From the NCBI RefSeq assembly GCF_014207955.1, contig NZ_JACHLK010000012.1, positions 62,001-126,000 on the forward strand: DNA of 64,000 nucleotides. Direction: 5' to 3'. The position numbers were made by a program, and so were the translations under genes. Below the pieces are notes generated by a model. That model was not told where the DNA came from. It did not search any database and worked only from the letters and a program-made list of their open reading frames with translations. Source of the DNA: Acidovorax soli (lineage in GTDB: Bacteria; Pseudomonadota; Gammaproteobacteria; Burkholderiales; Burkholderiaceae_C). This document shows, one piece after another, positions 51,208 through 60,222 of this stretch; the first letter of the stretch is position 1; every line of letters starts with the position of its first letter.

Positions 51208-51936
51208 ATGGCGGATACCTATGTCCTGGTCCATGGCGCATGGCACACCGGCGCCGAGATGGAGGCCACGGCCGGCCACCTGCGCGCACGCGGCCACACC
51301 GTGCACTGCCCCACACTGGCGGGCAACCGGCCCGGCGATGACCGTGCGGCCACGGGGCTGGCCCAGGCCGTGGACTCGCTCGCGGCCTTCATCGAAGCCC
51401 AGGACCTGCGCGACGTGCGCCTGGTGGGCCACAGCTACGGCGGCATGGTGATCAGCCACATGCCTGCCCGTGTGCCGGGGTGTATCCGCCGGCTGGTGTA
51501 CTGGAATGCCTTCGTCCCGCAGGACGGGGAATGCCTCAACGACCTGGTGCCGCCGCACTACCGTGCGCTGTTCGACCAGGTCGCGGCGGCCAACGGCAAT
51601 GCGGTGATGCTGCCCTACCCGATCTGGCGCGAGGCCTTCATCAACGACGCCGACGAGGCCTTGGCGAAAAGCAGCTATGCACTGCTCAACCCGCACCCCT
51701 ACCGCACCTTCACCGAGCCCGCGCGCCTGCCCGTGCCGCTGGCCGCGCTGGAGATCGGCAAGAGCTACCTCAATGCCCAGCAGGACGTGGCCCTGCCCCA
51801 CAGCCTGCCCTGGCACCCGCGCCTGTCGGAGCGGCTGGGCCTGTTCCGCCTCGTGGAGTGCCAGGGCAGCCACGAGATCTGTTTTTCTGATCCGGCGCTG
51901 GCCGCGGCCAGCATCGAGCGGGCGGGGCGGGACTGA
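51208..51936 (+). CDS. alpha/beta hydrolase (EstC/salicylate-esterase-like)
   Basis: A soluble 242-residue hydrolase. It starts TYVLVHGAWHTGAEM, the oxyanion segment HGAW of the EstC group, with nucleophile elbow LVGHSYGGMV, a second conserved block RLVYWNAFVPQDGECL and a catalytic His in CQGSHEICF. Members hydrolyse small esters, including pyrethroid or aryl-ester substrates; substrate here unknown. Start ATG 51208 after AAGGAGA. It ends 134 bp before greA. Confidence 0.88.
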   Translation: MADTYVLVHGAWHTGAEMEATAGHLRARGHTVHCPTLAGNRPGDDRAATGLAQAVDSLAAFIEAQDLRDVRLVGHSYGGMVISHMPARVPGCIRRLVYWNAFVPQDGECLNDLVPPHYRALFDQVAAANGNAVMLPYPIWREAFINDADEALAKSSYALLNPHPYRTFTEPARLPVPLAALEIGKSYLNAQQDVALPHSLPWHPRLSERLGLFRLVECQGSHEICFSDPALAAASIERAGRD

Positions 51937-51971
51937 GCCCCGGGGCCCTTGGGCCGGGTGGGGTTGGGCGC

Positions 51972-52000
51972 TTGGACCCGCGCCCAACACGCGGCATAAT
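51972..52000 (+). promoter_or_regulatory. greA promoter
   Basis: TTGGAC (51972-51977), 17 bases, then CATAAT (51995-52000): a good sigma-70 promoter. Transcription would start near 52007, only about three bases before the leader terminator hairpin. Confidence 0.7.
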
Positions 52001-52009
52001 CATGTCCAT

Positions 52010-52047
52010 GACACCGCCCGGCCCAGGCCCGGCGGTGTCGTTTTTTT
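52010..52047 (+). terminator. leader terminator of greA (GraL-like)
   Basis: GACACCGCC (52010-52018) pairs with GGCGGTGTC (52031-52039), followed by seven T residues (52041-52047). Because the promoter starts just upstream, this cannot serve the preceding hydrolase gene alone: it would terminate most greA transcripts at about 40 bases. That matches the GraL short RNAs of E. coli greA in arrangement. Confidence 0.75.
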
Positions 52048-52070
52048 GACAAACCCGAACGACAACGGAC

Positions 52071-52547
52071 ATGACCACCATTCCCATCACCAAGCGCGGC
52101 GCGGAGAAGCTGCGCGAAGAGCTGCACCGCCTGAAGACCGTGGACCGCCCCTGGGTGATCACGGCCATTTCCGACGCCCGCGCGCAGGGGGATCTGAGCG
52201 AAAACGCCGAGTACGAAGCCGCCAAGGACCGCCAGGGCTTCATCGAGGGCCGCATCCAGGAGGTGGAGGGCAAGCTGTCCGCAGCGCAGATCATCGATCC
52301 CAAGGAGCTGGATGCCGGCGGCCGCGTGGTCTTCGGCGCCACGGTGGAACTCGAGGACGAGGACACGGGCGATACCGTGACCTACCAGATCGTGGGCGAG
52401 GACGAGGCCGACCTCAAGCAGGGCCTGATCAACATCTCCAGCCCCATTGCGCGGGCACTGATCGGCAAGGAAGAGGGCGATACCGCCGAAGTCCAGGCGC
52501 CGGGCGGCATCCGCCGCTACGAGGTGGTGGCCGTCAGCTACATCTGA
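52071..52547 (+). CDS. greA: transcription elongation factor GreA
   Basis: Rescues backtracked RNA polymerase by stimulating cleavage of the 3' transcript end. The N-terminal coiled coil has the tip residues in [23 protein letters not shown], and the C-terminal FKBP-like domain ends in [15 protein letters not shown]-type sequence. 158 residues, canonical. The leader hairpin suggests attenuation, which GreA itself could relieve. Start ATG 52071. Confidence 0.99.
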   Translation: MTTIPITKRGAEKLREELHRLKTVDRPWVITAISDARAQGDLSENAEYEAAKDRQGFIEGRIQEVEGKLSAAQIIDPKELDAGGRVVFGATVELEDEDTGDTVTYQIVGEDEADLKQGLINISSPIARALIGKEEGDTAEVQAPGGIRRYEVVAVSYI

Positions 52548-52562
52548 GGCCGGGGCCTGCCG

Positions 52563-53012
52563 ATGCTGCCGCGCCTTCCGGCCCTGGCTGCTGCCCTGTG
52601 GTGGGGCAGCCTGACCACCGTGGGTTTCCTGGTGGTGCCCATGCTGTTCGCAAACCTGCCCTCGCCGGCGCTGGCCGGCCAGATGGCGGCGAAGCTGTTC
52701 GCCGCGCAGACCTGGGTCACGGTGGTCTGCTGCATGGTGCTGCTGCTGATTTCCCGGCGCCGGCACGAAGAGGTGCAGGAGCCCTGGGCCCAGGCGGCGC
52801 TGGGCTTCGTGCTGGGTGGCCTGTTGCTGGCCTTGCTGGTGCAGTACGGCGTGTCGCCGCGCATCGTGGCACGGCAGGACCTGCGCCTGTGGCACTCGGT
52901 GGGCACGGGCATGTACGTGCTGCAGTGGGTGTGCGCGCTGGTGGTGCTGTGGCGCACCGTGCAGGTCCAGGCTGCGCCCGGCGCACCGGTGGCAGCACCG
53001 CCCGCGCCCTGA
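52563..53012 (+). CDS. DUF4149 membrane protein
   Basis: A 149-residue integral membrane protein of unknown function with four predicted helices, starting LPALAAALWWGSLTTVGFLVVPMLFANL. Family members sit beside greA in many betaproteobacteria. It begins 15 bp after greA and is probably co-transcribed. It converges with the glycosyltransferase gene, with 6 bp between the stop codons. Confidence 0.9.
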   Translation: MLPRLPALAAALWWGSLTTVGFLVVPMLFANLPSPALAGQMAAKLFAAQTWVTVVCCMVLLLISRRRHEEVQEPWAQAALGFVLGGLLLALLVQYGVSPRIVARQDLRLWHSVGTGMYVLQWVCALVVLWRTVQVQAAPGAPVAAPPAP

Positions 53013-53018
53013 GCGCGC

Positions 53019-53792
53019 TTACTCGTGCCAGTGCTCCGCCACCCAGGTGGCGGGGCGGATGTAGCGAAAACGCCGGTTGCGCCGGCCGGCCAGCGCATCG
53101 GGGGGATTGCATTCGCCGTGGAAGATCACGATGCGTGCATCCGCAGGCACGAAAGGCGCCTTCCAGTAGTTGCTGGGCCAGGCGGGGATGCCGTGGTACT
53201 TGAAGCTCGGGCACCAGGCCGCTGGCCAGTAGGTGAGCTTGCCCTGGCGGTGCAAAAAGTCCGACAGGTAGGCCTGCTCGTTGCGGAACTGCTCGCGGAT
53301 CTCGGCAAAGTGGCCGCGAAAGTACTCCAGCACATCGGGGTGCGCGCCGAGCTCGAAGCGGTAGACCGACGAATTGCCGGTGATGCGCCAGGGCCGCTTG
53401 TAGTCGTGGATGATGAGAAATTCGCCCGGCTGGGTGAAGAAATCGTCCAGGGATCCGGTAACGACCACGTCCACGTCGAGAAAGAGCGCCGTGCCACGCA
53501 GGCCGTGCAGGTCGGCGCTGAAGGTCACGAGCTTGGTCCAGCCGCGCTCGGGAATGCCGGCCGGCAGGTCCAGGGGCGGGATGGGCAGGCACTGCACTTC
53601 GCGGCGGATGCCGGCACCGTTGTCCGTGAGGCAGACGAAATGGAAGTCGCCCGACAGGTGCCGGCGCACCATGGCATAGAGCCGGTTGACGTACTCGGGG
53701 CCGTATTTCGTGCCCCATTTCATGCAGATGACATGGCGCTGGCCCCCGGGGGCTGCAGCGCTGCCGGCAGGCGTGGCGGGGGCGACGACCAT
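53019..53792 (-). CDS. putative glycosyltransferase
   Basis: A 257-residue soluble protein with a nucleotide-sugar-binding fold: [21 protein letters not shown] opens the Rossmann part, [19 protein letters not shown] holds a DxD motif (metal and sugar nucleotide), and [12 protein letters not shown] comes near the end. It resembles glycosyltransferases of unknown acceptor found in Burkholderiales. No signal peptide. It starts 5 bp after the YhbY gene on the same strand. Acceptor and sugar are unknown. Confidence 0.82.
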   Translation of the reverse strand: MVVAPATPAGSAAAPGGQRHVICMKWGTKYGPEYVNRLYAMVRRHLSGDFHFVCLTDNGAGIRREVQCLPIPPLDLPAGIPERGWTKLVTFSADLHGLRGTALFLDVDVVVTGSLDDFFTQPGEFLIIHDYKRPWRITGNSSVYRFELGAHPDVLEYFRGHFAEIREQFRNEQAYLSDFLHRQGKLTYWPAAWCPSFKYHGIPAWPSNYWKAPFVPADARIVIFHGECNPPDALAGRRNRRFRYIRPATWVAEHWHE

Positions 53793-53797
53793 GCGGA

Positions 53798-54274
53798 TCA
53801 GTCGGCCTGGCGCTTCTTGACGGACTTCTGCTTGGGCTTCTTGGCCCGCTTGATCTGGCCGCCGGGCGTCAGGCGCTGGTTGCCCAGCACGCGCAGCTGC
53901 TTGATCTCGGGGCGCTGGCCGCCGCGCTTGCTGAACTTGAGCACCTTGACATCGCGCGGGCCGGGCATGCGGTCTTCGTCAAGCACGCGCTCCTTCACCG
54001 GCTGCGGGCGCCACAGCACGAGGAGCTTGCCGATGTGCTGGATCGGGGCGGCGTTGAGGTCGGCCGTGAGCTGCTGGTACATCAGCTCGCGTGCGGCACG
54101 ATCATCGCCGAAGACGCGCACCTTGATCAGCCCGTGGGCGTTCAGGGCAGCGTCGATTTCCTTCTGGACGGCGGGGGTAAGGCCGTCGCCGCCCACGAGG
54201 ACCACGGGGTCGAGGTGGTGGGCGTTGGCGCGGTGTTCCCGGCGCTCAGCGGGAGTCAGTTGAATTTGGGGCAT
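53798..54274 (-). CDS. yhbY: YhbY-family RNA-binding protein
   Basis: KH-like CRM-domain protein associated with 50S ribosomal subunit assembly. The core is [28 protein letters not shown]...[23 protein letters not shown], and the glycine-rich loop GGDGLT matches the family. The tail beyond about residue 100 is Arg/Lys-rich ([17 protein letters not shown]), longer than in E. coli, likely an RNA-binding extension. 158 residues. Divergent from rlmE with a 33-bp gap, as in many beta- and gammaproteobacteria. Confidence 0.95.
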   Translation of the reverse strand: MPQIQLTPAERREHRANAHHLDPVVLVGGDGLTPAVQKEIDAALNAHGLIKVRVFGDDRAARELMYQQLTADLNAAPIQHIGKLLVLWRPQPVKERVLDEDRMPGPRDVKVLKFSKRGGQRPEIKQLRVLGNQRLTPGGQIKRAKKPKQKSVKKRQAD

Positions 54275-54307
54275 GGGCCGTATTATCGAGGCTGGAAGAA
54301 AATCGCA

Positions 54308-54970
54308 ATGAAAGTTAAGACCCAAAGCAAGAAAGTCAACAAGGCGTGGCTCAACGACCACGTCAACGACACCTACGTCAAGTTGGCGCAAAAAGAGGGT
54401 TACCGGGCCCGTGCGGCCTACAAGCTCAAGGAGATCGACGAGCAGCTCGGCCTCATCAAGCCCGGCCATACCGTGGTGGACCTGGGCTCGACCCCGGGCG
54501 CCTGGAGCCAGTATGTGCGCCGGCGCCTGTCGCCCGGCGGCGCAGCCACCGGCGAGCTCAATGGCAACATCATCGCTCTCGATATCCTGCCCATGGAGCC
54601 CATCGAAGGCGTCACCTTCCTGAACGGCGATTTCCGCGAGGAATCGGTGCTGGCCCAGCTGGAGGCAGCGCTGGAGGGCCGGGTGGTGGACGTGGTGGTC
54701 TCCGACATGGCGCCCAATCTCTCGGGCATTGAATCGTCCGATGCCGCCCGCATTTCCCATCTGGTGGAGCTGGCGGTGGATTTCGCGACGGCCCATCTCA
54801 AGCCCGACGGGGCCCTGGTGGTCAAGCTGTTCCATGGCAGCGGCTACAGCGACCTGGTCACGCTGTTCAAGCAGACCTTCAAGGTGGTCAAGCCGCTCAA
54901 GCCCAAGGCCTCACGCGATAAATCCTCGGAAACCTTTCTGGTGGGCATGGGCCTCAAGAAGCCGGCCTGA
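54308..54970 (+). CDS. rlmE: 23S rRNA 2'-O-ribose U2552 methyltransferase
   Basis: FtsJ/RrmJ heat-shock methyltransferase acting on the 23S rRNA A-loop during 50S maturation. [17 protein letters not shown] (catalytic Lys), [15 protein letters not shown] (SAM binding), [18 protein letters not shown] (catalytic Asp) and [11 protein letters not shown] (Lys) are all there, with Glu in [10 protein letters not shown]. 220 residues. ATG 54308. It lies just upstream of ftsH, the classic rlmE-ftsH heat-shock pair. Confidence 0.98.
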   Translation: MKVKTQSKKVNKAWLNDHVNDTYVKLAQKEGYRARAAYKLKEIDEQLGLIKPGHTVVDLGSTPGAWSQYVRRRLSPGGAATGELNGNIIALDILPMEPIEGVTFLNGDFREESVLAQLEAALEGRVVDVVVSDMAPNLSGIESSDAARISHLVELAVDFATAHLKPDGALVVKLFHGSGYSDLVTLFKQTFKVVKPLKPKASRDKSSETFLVGMGLKKPA

Positions 54971-55163
54971 TGGGCCGAAACAGGGGAAAAGGCCGGGAAA
55001 ACCCCGGCCAATGTGTGAAAAACCCCCGCAAATCCCGAGCGGTGCCCATGGCCGCTAGGGGGAATAGCCATGGCGCCCTGGCTTGAAAGACCTAAAATGC
55101 GCCACATATAGGCCGTGACGGCTCTGTGACCGTCGCCCTTCTCCCTTGCAACTGGAGCCCCGC
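54971..55163. promoter_or_regulatory. rlmE-ftsH spacer with a sigma-32-like promoter
   Basis: A hairpin GGCCGGG-AAAA-CCCGGCC-type (54991-55009) follows rlmE. Further on, CTTGAAA (55082-55088), 13 bases, and CCACATAT (55102-55109) match the heat-shock consensus CTTGAAA...CCCCATNT with one mismatch in the second box, giving a start near 55117 and a leader of about 50 bases before the ftsH TTG. Confidence 0.7.
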
Positions 55164-57092
55164 TTGAACAATCAGTGGTTTTCAAAAATTGCCGTATGGC
55201 TGGTCATTGCCATGGTGCTGTTCACGGTATTCAAGCAGTTTGACACCCGTGGCGGCGCCAGCGCAGGACATATCGGGTACTCCGAATTCCTCGAGGAAGT
55301 TCGTAACAATCGTATCAAGAGCGCCACCATCCCCGAAGGTTTGTCTGGCGGCGAGATCGTGGCCGTCACCAACGACGACCGCAAGATCCGCACGAACGCT
55401 TCCGTGCTCGATCGTGGCCTCGTGGGCGACCTGATCAACCACAACGTCAAGTTCGACGTGAAGCCCCGCGAGGAAGGCTCCCTGCTCATGACCCTCTTGG
55501 TCAGCTGGGGCCCCATGCTGCTGCTCATCGGCGTGTGGGTGTACTTCATGCGCCAGATGCAGGGCGGCGGCAAGGGCGGCGCCTTCAGCTTCGGCAAGAG
55601 CAAGGCGCGCATGCTCGACGAGAACAACAACCAGGTCACGTTCGCGGACGTGGCCGGCTGCGACGAGGCCAAGGAAGAAGTCAAGGAAGTCGTGGACTTC
55701 CTGAAGGACCCGCAGAAGTTCCAGAAGCTCGGCGGCCGCATCCCGCGCGGCCTGCTGCTGGTCGGCCCGCCCGGTACCGGCAAGACCCTGCTGGCCAAGT
55801 CCATCGCGGGCGAAGCCAAGGTGCCGTTCTTCAGCATCTCGGGTTCGGACTTCGTGGAAATGTTCGTCGGCGTGGGCGCGGCCCGTGTGCGCGACATGTT
55901 CGACAACGCCAAGAAGAACGCCCCCTGCATCATCTTCATCGATGAAATCGACGCCGTGGGCCGCCAGCGTGGCGCAGGCCTGGGCGGCGGCAACGACGAG
56001 CGCGAGCAGACCTTGAACCAGATGCTGGTCGAGATGGACGGCTTCGAGACCAACCTGGGCGTGATCGTGGTGGCTGCCACCAACCGCCCCGACATCCTGG
56101 ACGCCGCCCTGCTGCGCCCCGGCCGTTTCGACCGCCAGGTCTACGTGACGCTGCCCGACATCCGTGGCCGCGAGCAGATCCTGAACGTGCACATGCGCAA
56201 GATCCCGATCGGCCAGGACGTGGCCCCCGCGATCATCGCGCGCGGCACGCCCGGCATGAGCGGTGCCGACCTGGCCAACCTGTGCAACGAAGCGGCGCTG
56301 ATGGCTGCGCGCCGCAACGCCCGCACCGTGGAGATGCAGGACTTCGAGAAGGCCAAGGACAAGATCCTCATGGGCCCCGAGCGCAAGAGCATGGTCATGC
56401 CCGAGGAAGAGCGCCGCAACACGGCCTACCACGAAGCCGGCCACGCCCTCATCGGCAAGCTGCTGCCCAAGTGCGACCCGGTGCACAAGGTCACCATCAT
56501 CCCCCGTGGCCGTGCCCTGGGCGTGACCATGAGCCTGCCCGAGCAGGACCGCTACAGCTACGACCGCGAGTACATGCTCAACCAGATCAGCATGCTGTTC
56601 GGTGGCCGCATTGCCGAAGAAGTGTTCATGAACCAGATGACCACCGGCGCCAGCAACGACTTCGAGCGTGCAACGCACATCGCGCGCGACATGGTGACCC
56701 GCTATGGCATGACCACGGCCCTGGGCCCCATGGTCTACGCCGAGAACGAGGGCGAAGTGTTCCTGGGCCGCTCGGTCACCAAGACCACGAACATGAGCGA
56801 ACAGACCATGGAGAAGGTCGACAGCGAAGTGCGCCGCATCATCGACGAGCAGTATGACCTGGCGCGCCGCCTGATCGAAGAGAACAGCGACAAGATGCAC
56901 GCCATGGCCAAGGCCCTGCTCGAATGGGAAACCATCGACATGGAACAGCTCGACGACATCATGGCGGGCAAGCCGCCCCGTCCTCCCAAGGACTGGACGC
57001 CGCGCACGCCTTCGTCGGGTGGCGACACGCCTGGCGGCGGTACACCTGCCGTGGCGACGGACGCATCGCCCGCCGCACCTTCGGCTGCCTGA
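55164..57092 (+). CDS. ftsH: ATP-dependent zinc metalloprotease FtsH
   Basis: Hexameric membrane AAA protease that degrades LpxC, sigma-32 and misfolded membrane proteins. Two N-terminal membrane helices flank a periplasmic domain. Walker A is GPPGTGKT near residue 195, the second-region-of-homology Arg follows in [11 protein letters not shown], and the zinc site HEAGH is near residue 415. Start is the TTG at 55164 with TGGAG upstream, giving MNNQWFSK, the family start. 642 residues. It can lower LpxC, linking to lipid A genes upstream in the window. Confidence 0.98.
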   Translation: MNNQWFSKIAVWLVIAMVLFTVFKQFDTRGGASAGHIGYSEFLEEVRNNRIKSATIPEGLSGGEIVAVTNDDRKIRTNASVLDRGLVGDLINHNVKFDVKPREEGSLLMTLLVSWGPMLLLIGVWVYFMRQMQGGGKGGAFSFGKSKARMLDENNNQVTFADVAGCDEAKEEVKEVVDFLKDPQKFQKLGGRIPRGLLLVGPPGTGKTLLAKSIAGEAKVPFFSISGSDFVEMFVGVGAARVRDMFDNAKKNAPCIIFIDEIDAVGRQRGAGLGGGNDEREQTLNQMLVEMDGFETNLGVIVVAATNRPDILDAALLRPGRFDRQVYVTLPDIRGREQILNVHMRKIPIGQDVAPAIIARGTPGMSGADLANLCNEAALMAARRNARTVEMQDFEKAKDKILMGPERKSMVMPEEERRNTAYHEAGHALIGKLLPKCDPVHKVTIIPRGRALGVTMSLPEQDRYSYDREYMLNQISMLFGGRIAEEVFMNQMTTGASNDFERATHIARDMVTRYGMTTALGPMVYAENEGEVFLGRSVTKTTNMSEQTMEKVDSEVRRIIDEQYDLARRLIEENSDKMHAMAKALLEWETIDMEQLDDIMAGKPPRPPKDWTPRTPSSGGDTPGGGTPAVATDASPAAPSAA

Positions 57093-57141
57093 CCGGTCCT
57101 GCAGGACGGCAGGCCACGGGCCCAGCGAGGTTCGATCGGAC

Positions 57142-57166
57142 AAACGGGGCCCAGTGCCCCGTTTTT
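57142..57166 (+). terminator. intrinsic terminator after ftsH
   Basis: AAACGGGGC-CCAGT-GCCCCGTTTTT: a 9-bp stem with a T-run, 50 bp past the ftsH stop. folP begins 80 bp later. Confidence 0.85.
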
Positions 57167-57246
57167 CGTGGCCGGGCCGTCCACTCACCCCTTTTTTTCC
57201 ATTCTTCCCCTGCTGCCACCGCCTTCTCCGGTGGGCTCCTTCTCCC

Positions 57247-58089
57247 ATGCCCTGGCAGACCTCCCGTTTCGCGATCGACCTGGCCCGCCCGCAGGTCATG
57301 GGCATCGTCAACGTCACGCCCGACTCCTTTTCCGATGGCGGCCAGCACGCCAGCACGGCCGCCGCCCTGCGCCACTGCGAGCAGCTGCTGAAGGAGGGGG
57401 CGCACATCCTGGACATCGGCGGTGAGTCCACGCGGCCGGGCAGCCCAGCGGTGCCGCTCGCAGAGGAGCTGGCGCGCGTCGTGCCCGTCGTGCGGGGGGC
57501 GGTCTCCCTGGGCGTGCCGGTTTCCGTGGACACCTACAAGCCCGAAGTCATGCAGGCCGTGCTTGATCTGGGGGCCGATATCGTCAATGACGTGTGGGCG
57601 CTGCGCCGCCCGGGGGCCCAGGCCGTGGTGGCGGCCCACCCGGGCTGCGGGATCTGCCTGATGCACATGCACCGCGATCCGCAGACCATGCAGGTGGCGC
57701 CCATGGAGGGCGATGTGGTGCGCGAGGTGCGCGTGTTCCTGGAAGCCGCATCCAGCCAGTTGCAGGCCCTGGGCGTGGACCGCAGCCGCATTGTGCTCGA
57801 CCCTGGCATCGGCTTCGGCAAGACGGTGGAACAGAACTTTGCCCTGCTGGCACGCCAGCAGGAACTCGTGGCCACAGGCCATGCCGTGCTGGCCGGCTGG
57901 TCGCGCAAATCGTCCCTGGGTGCCGTGACCGGGCTGGCCGTGGCCGGTGAGCGCATGCTGCCCAGCGTGGCCGCAGCGCTGCTGGCGGTGGTCCACGGTG
58001 CGCGCATCGTGCGCGTGCACGACGTCGCCGAGACCGTGACCGCCCTGGCCGTGTGGCAGGCGATGGAGCAGCAGCAGGTACAGCCCTGA
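57247..58089 (+). CDS. folP: dihydropteroate synthase
   Basis: Joins p-aminobenzoate to 7,8-dihydropterin pyrophosphate in folate synthesis; target of sulfonamides. Both family signatures are there: VMGIVNVTPDSFSDGGQH and ILDIGGESTRPGS. The catalytic Lys/Arg region is AGWSRKSSLGAVTG. 280 residues; ATG 57247. It lies between ftsH and glmM in the usual ftsH-folP-glmM order. Confidence 0.98.
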   Translation: MPWQTSRFAIDLARPQVMGIVNVTPDSFSDGGQHASTAAALRHCEQLLKEGAHILDIGGESTRPGSPAVPLAEELARVVPVVRGAVSLGVPVSVDTYKPEVMQAVLDLGADIVNDVWALRRPGAQAVVAAHPGCGICLMHMHRDPQTMQVAPMEGDVVREVRVFLEAASSQLQALGVDRSRIVLDPGIGFGKTVEQNFALLARQQELVATGHAVLAGWSRKSSLGAVTGLAVAGERMLPSVAAALLAVVHGARIVRVHDVAETVTALAVWQAMEQQQVQP

Positions 58090-58158
58090 AGGCGGTGCGC
58101 CGGCGGCTGGCGCATGGCACACCCACAAAAACGACAGAACCCGAGGAGATCTTTCCCC

Positions 58159-59493
58159 ATGACACGCCAGTATTTCGGCACCGACGGCATCCGCGGTACC
58201 GTGGGCCAGGCCCCCATCACCCCCGACTTCGTGCTGCGCCTGGCCCATGCCGTGGGCCGCGTGCTGCGCCGCACCGAAGAGCGCCCCACCGTCCTCATCG
58301 GCAAGGACACGCGCATCTCGGGCTACATGCTCGAAAGCGCGCTGGAATCGGGCTTCAACTCCGCCGGGGTCGACGTGGTGCTGCTCGGCCCGCTGCCCAC
58401 GCCGGGCGTGGCCTACCTCACGCGCGCCCAGCGCGCCAGCCTGGGTGTGGTGATCAGCGCCAGCCACAATGCCTTCCCCGACAATGGCATCAAGTTCTTC
58501 AGCGCCCAAGGCACCAAGCTGCCCGACGCCTGGGAGCTCGCGGTGGAAGCGGCCCTGGCCGAAGCCCCGGTGTGGGCCGACTCGGCCAGCCTGGGCAAGG
58601 CGCGCCGGCTCGACGATGCGGCAGGCCGCTACATCGAGTTCTGCAAGAGCACCTTCCCGCAGGACCTCACGCTCAAGGGCCTGAAGATCGTGGTGGACGG
58701 TGCCCATGGCGCGGCCTACCAGGTGGCGCCCAAGGTGTTCCATGAGCTTGGTGCCGAGGTGCTGTCCATCGGCTGCGCACCCGACGGCCTGAACATCAAC
58801 CACGAAGTGGGCGCCACCCACCCCGAGGCCCTGGTGCGCTCGGTGCGTGCCAACCGCGCTGACTACGGCATTGCGCTCGATGGCGACGCCGACCGCCTGC
58901 AGATGGTCGATGCCACGGGCCGCCTGTACAACGGCGACGAGTTGCTTTACCTCATGGCCGCAGACCGCCTGGGCCGGGGCGAAGAGGTGCCCGGCGTGGT
59001 CGGCACCCTCATGACCAACATGGCCGTGGAGGTGGCGCTGCAGGAGCGCGGTGTGCAGTTCGTGCGCGCCAAGGTGGGTGACCGCTATGTGCTGGAAGAA
59101 CTGGCCCGCCACGGCTGGAACCTGGGCGGCGAGGGCTCGGGCCACCTGCTCGCGCTGGACCGCCACACCACGGGCGATGGCCTGGTCAGCGCCCTGCAGG
59201 TGCTGCAGGCCTGCGTGCGCAGTGGCCGCAAGCTGCCGGAGCTGCTCAGCGAAGTGACCCTGTACCCGCAGGTGCTGCTCAACGTGCGCCTGGCGCCGGG
59301 CCAGGACTGGAAGACCAACCCGTTGCTGGCCCGCGAGACCGAGGCCGTGAAGCAGGAGCTGGGCAACACGGGCCGGGTGCTGATCCGCGCCAGCGGCACC
59401 GAACCCCTGCTGCGCGTGATGGTGGAGGCGCGCGAAGCGCAACTGGCCAGCCGCTGCGCCCAGCGCCTGGTCGATGCCGCACGTGCCGGTTGA
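58159..59493 (+). CDS. glmM: phosphoglucosamine mutase
   Basis: Converts glucosamine-6-phosphate to glucosamine-1-phosphate for peptidoglycan and lipopolysaccharide. The active serine is in [18 protein letters not shown], the metal loop is [11 protein letters not shown], the sugar loop GGEGSGH and the phosphate loop [11 protein letters not shown]. 444 residues, full length. ATG 58159 behind GAGGAGA. It overlaps the GNAT gene slightly if the first possible start of that gene is used. Confidence 0.99.
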   Translation: MTRQYFGTDGIRGTVGQAPITPDFVLRLAHAVGRVLRRTEERPTVLIGKDTRISGYMLESALESGFNSAGVDVVLLGPLPTPGVAYLTRAQRASLGVVISASHNAFPDNGIKFFSAQGTKLPDAWELAVEAALAEAPVWADSASLGKARRLDDAAGRYIEFCKSTFPQDLTLKGLKIVVDGAHGAAYQVAPKVFHELGAEVLSIGCAPDGLNINHEVGATHPEALVRSVRANRADYGIALDGDADRLQMVDATGRLYNGDELLYLMAADRLGRGEEVPGVVGTLMTNMAVEVALQERGVQFVRAKVGDRYVLEELARHGWNLGGEGSGHLLALDRHTTGDGLVSALQVLQACVRSGRKLPELLSEVTLYPQVLLNVRLAPGQDWKTNPLLARETEAVKQELGNTGRVLIRASGTEPLLRVMVEAREAQLASRCAQRLVDAARAG

Positions 59494-59497
59494 ACCC

Positions 59498-60007
59498 ATG
59501 GCTGCGGCAACGATCGATGTGCGCCGTGTGGACTACGGCGAGCCTGGCGACGCCCAGGCACTGGTGCAACTGCTCGATGGCTATGCACGCGATGCCGCCG
59601 GTGGCGGCCAGCCGCTGGCCGCGCAGGTGCTGCAGGGCCTGCCCGCTGCGCTCCAGCAGCGCTCCCAGGCCTTCAGCGTGATCGCCTGGGCGCAGCAAGA
59701 GGGTGGGGCCGTGCCAGTGGGCCTGGTCAATTGCTTCGAGGGCTTTTCCACCTTTGCCTGCCTGCCGCTGGTCAATGTGCACGACGTGGTGGTGGCGCCG
59801 GGCTGGCGCGGCCAGCGCATCGCGCAGCGCATGCTGGCGCTGGTGGAGACCATCGCGCGCGAGCGCGGGGCCTGCAAGCTCACGCTCGAAGTGCTCTCCG
59901 GCAACACCAGCGCCATGGCGCTCTACCTGCGCGAGGGCTTCGCCCCCTACGCGCTGGACCCGGCCATGGGCCAGGCCCAGTTCCTGCAGAAGAAGCTGCT
60001 GCCCTGA
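59498..60007 (+). CDS. GNAT-family N-acetyltransferase
   Basis: A 169-residue acetyl-CoA-dependent acetyltransferase. The CoA-binding motif A appears as VVVAPGWRGQRIAQRMLALVETIA (R/Q-x-x-G-x-G/A type), followed by LEVLSGNTSAMALYLREGFAPY. Acceptor unknown. I start at ATG 59498; an ATG at 59474 would overlap glmM by 20 bp. It follows glmM closely and may be in the same transcript. Confidence 0.88.
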   Translation: MAAATIDVRRVDYGEPGDAQALVQLLDGYARDAAGGGQPLAAQVLQGLPAALQQRSQAFSVIAWAQQEGGAVPVGLVNCFEGFSTFACLPLVNVHDVVVAPGWRGQRIAQRMLALVETIARERGACKLTLEVLSGNTSAMALYLREGFAPYALDPAMGQAQFLQKKLLP

Positions 60008-60164
60008 GCTCCCGGCGGTAGCCTGCCGCCCCGATCTTTGTAAGCAGCTGTTTTGCCCTTGGATGCGGGGGCGCGATCCGTGTAGCCTGTTGGCTGTTGG
60101 CACCCGCGTAAATCCCGATGCAGGCGCATGGCAGCTATCGTCCAGAATCTCGCACCCACAAGGT

Positions 60165-60205
60165 GGCGGCGCGCGGTGCACACCCTGCACCGCAGCCGCC
60201 TTTTT
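60165..60205 (+). terminator. intrinsic terminator directly before the binding-protein gene
   Basis: GGCGGC (60165-60170) and CGGTGCA (60174-60180) pair with TGCACCG (60186-60192) and GCCGCC (60195-60200), followed by five T residues (60201-60205). The next bases, AAGGAG, are the ribosome-binding site of the gene at 60223. A terminator here can only make sense as an end for upstream transcripts or as an attenuator of this gene. Confidence 0.75.
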
Positions 60206-60222
60206 CAAGGAGCACGCCTTTC

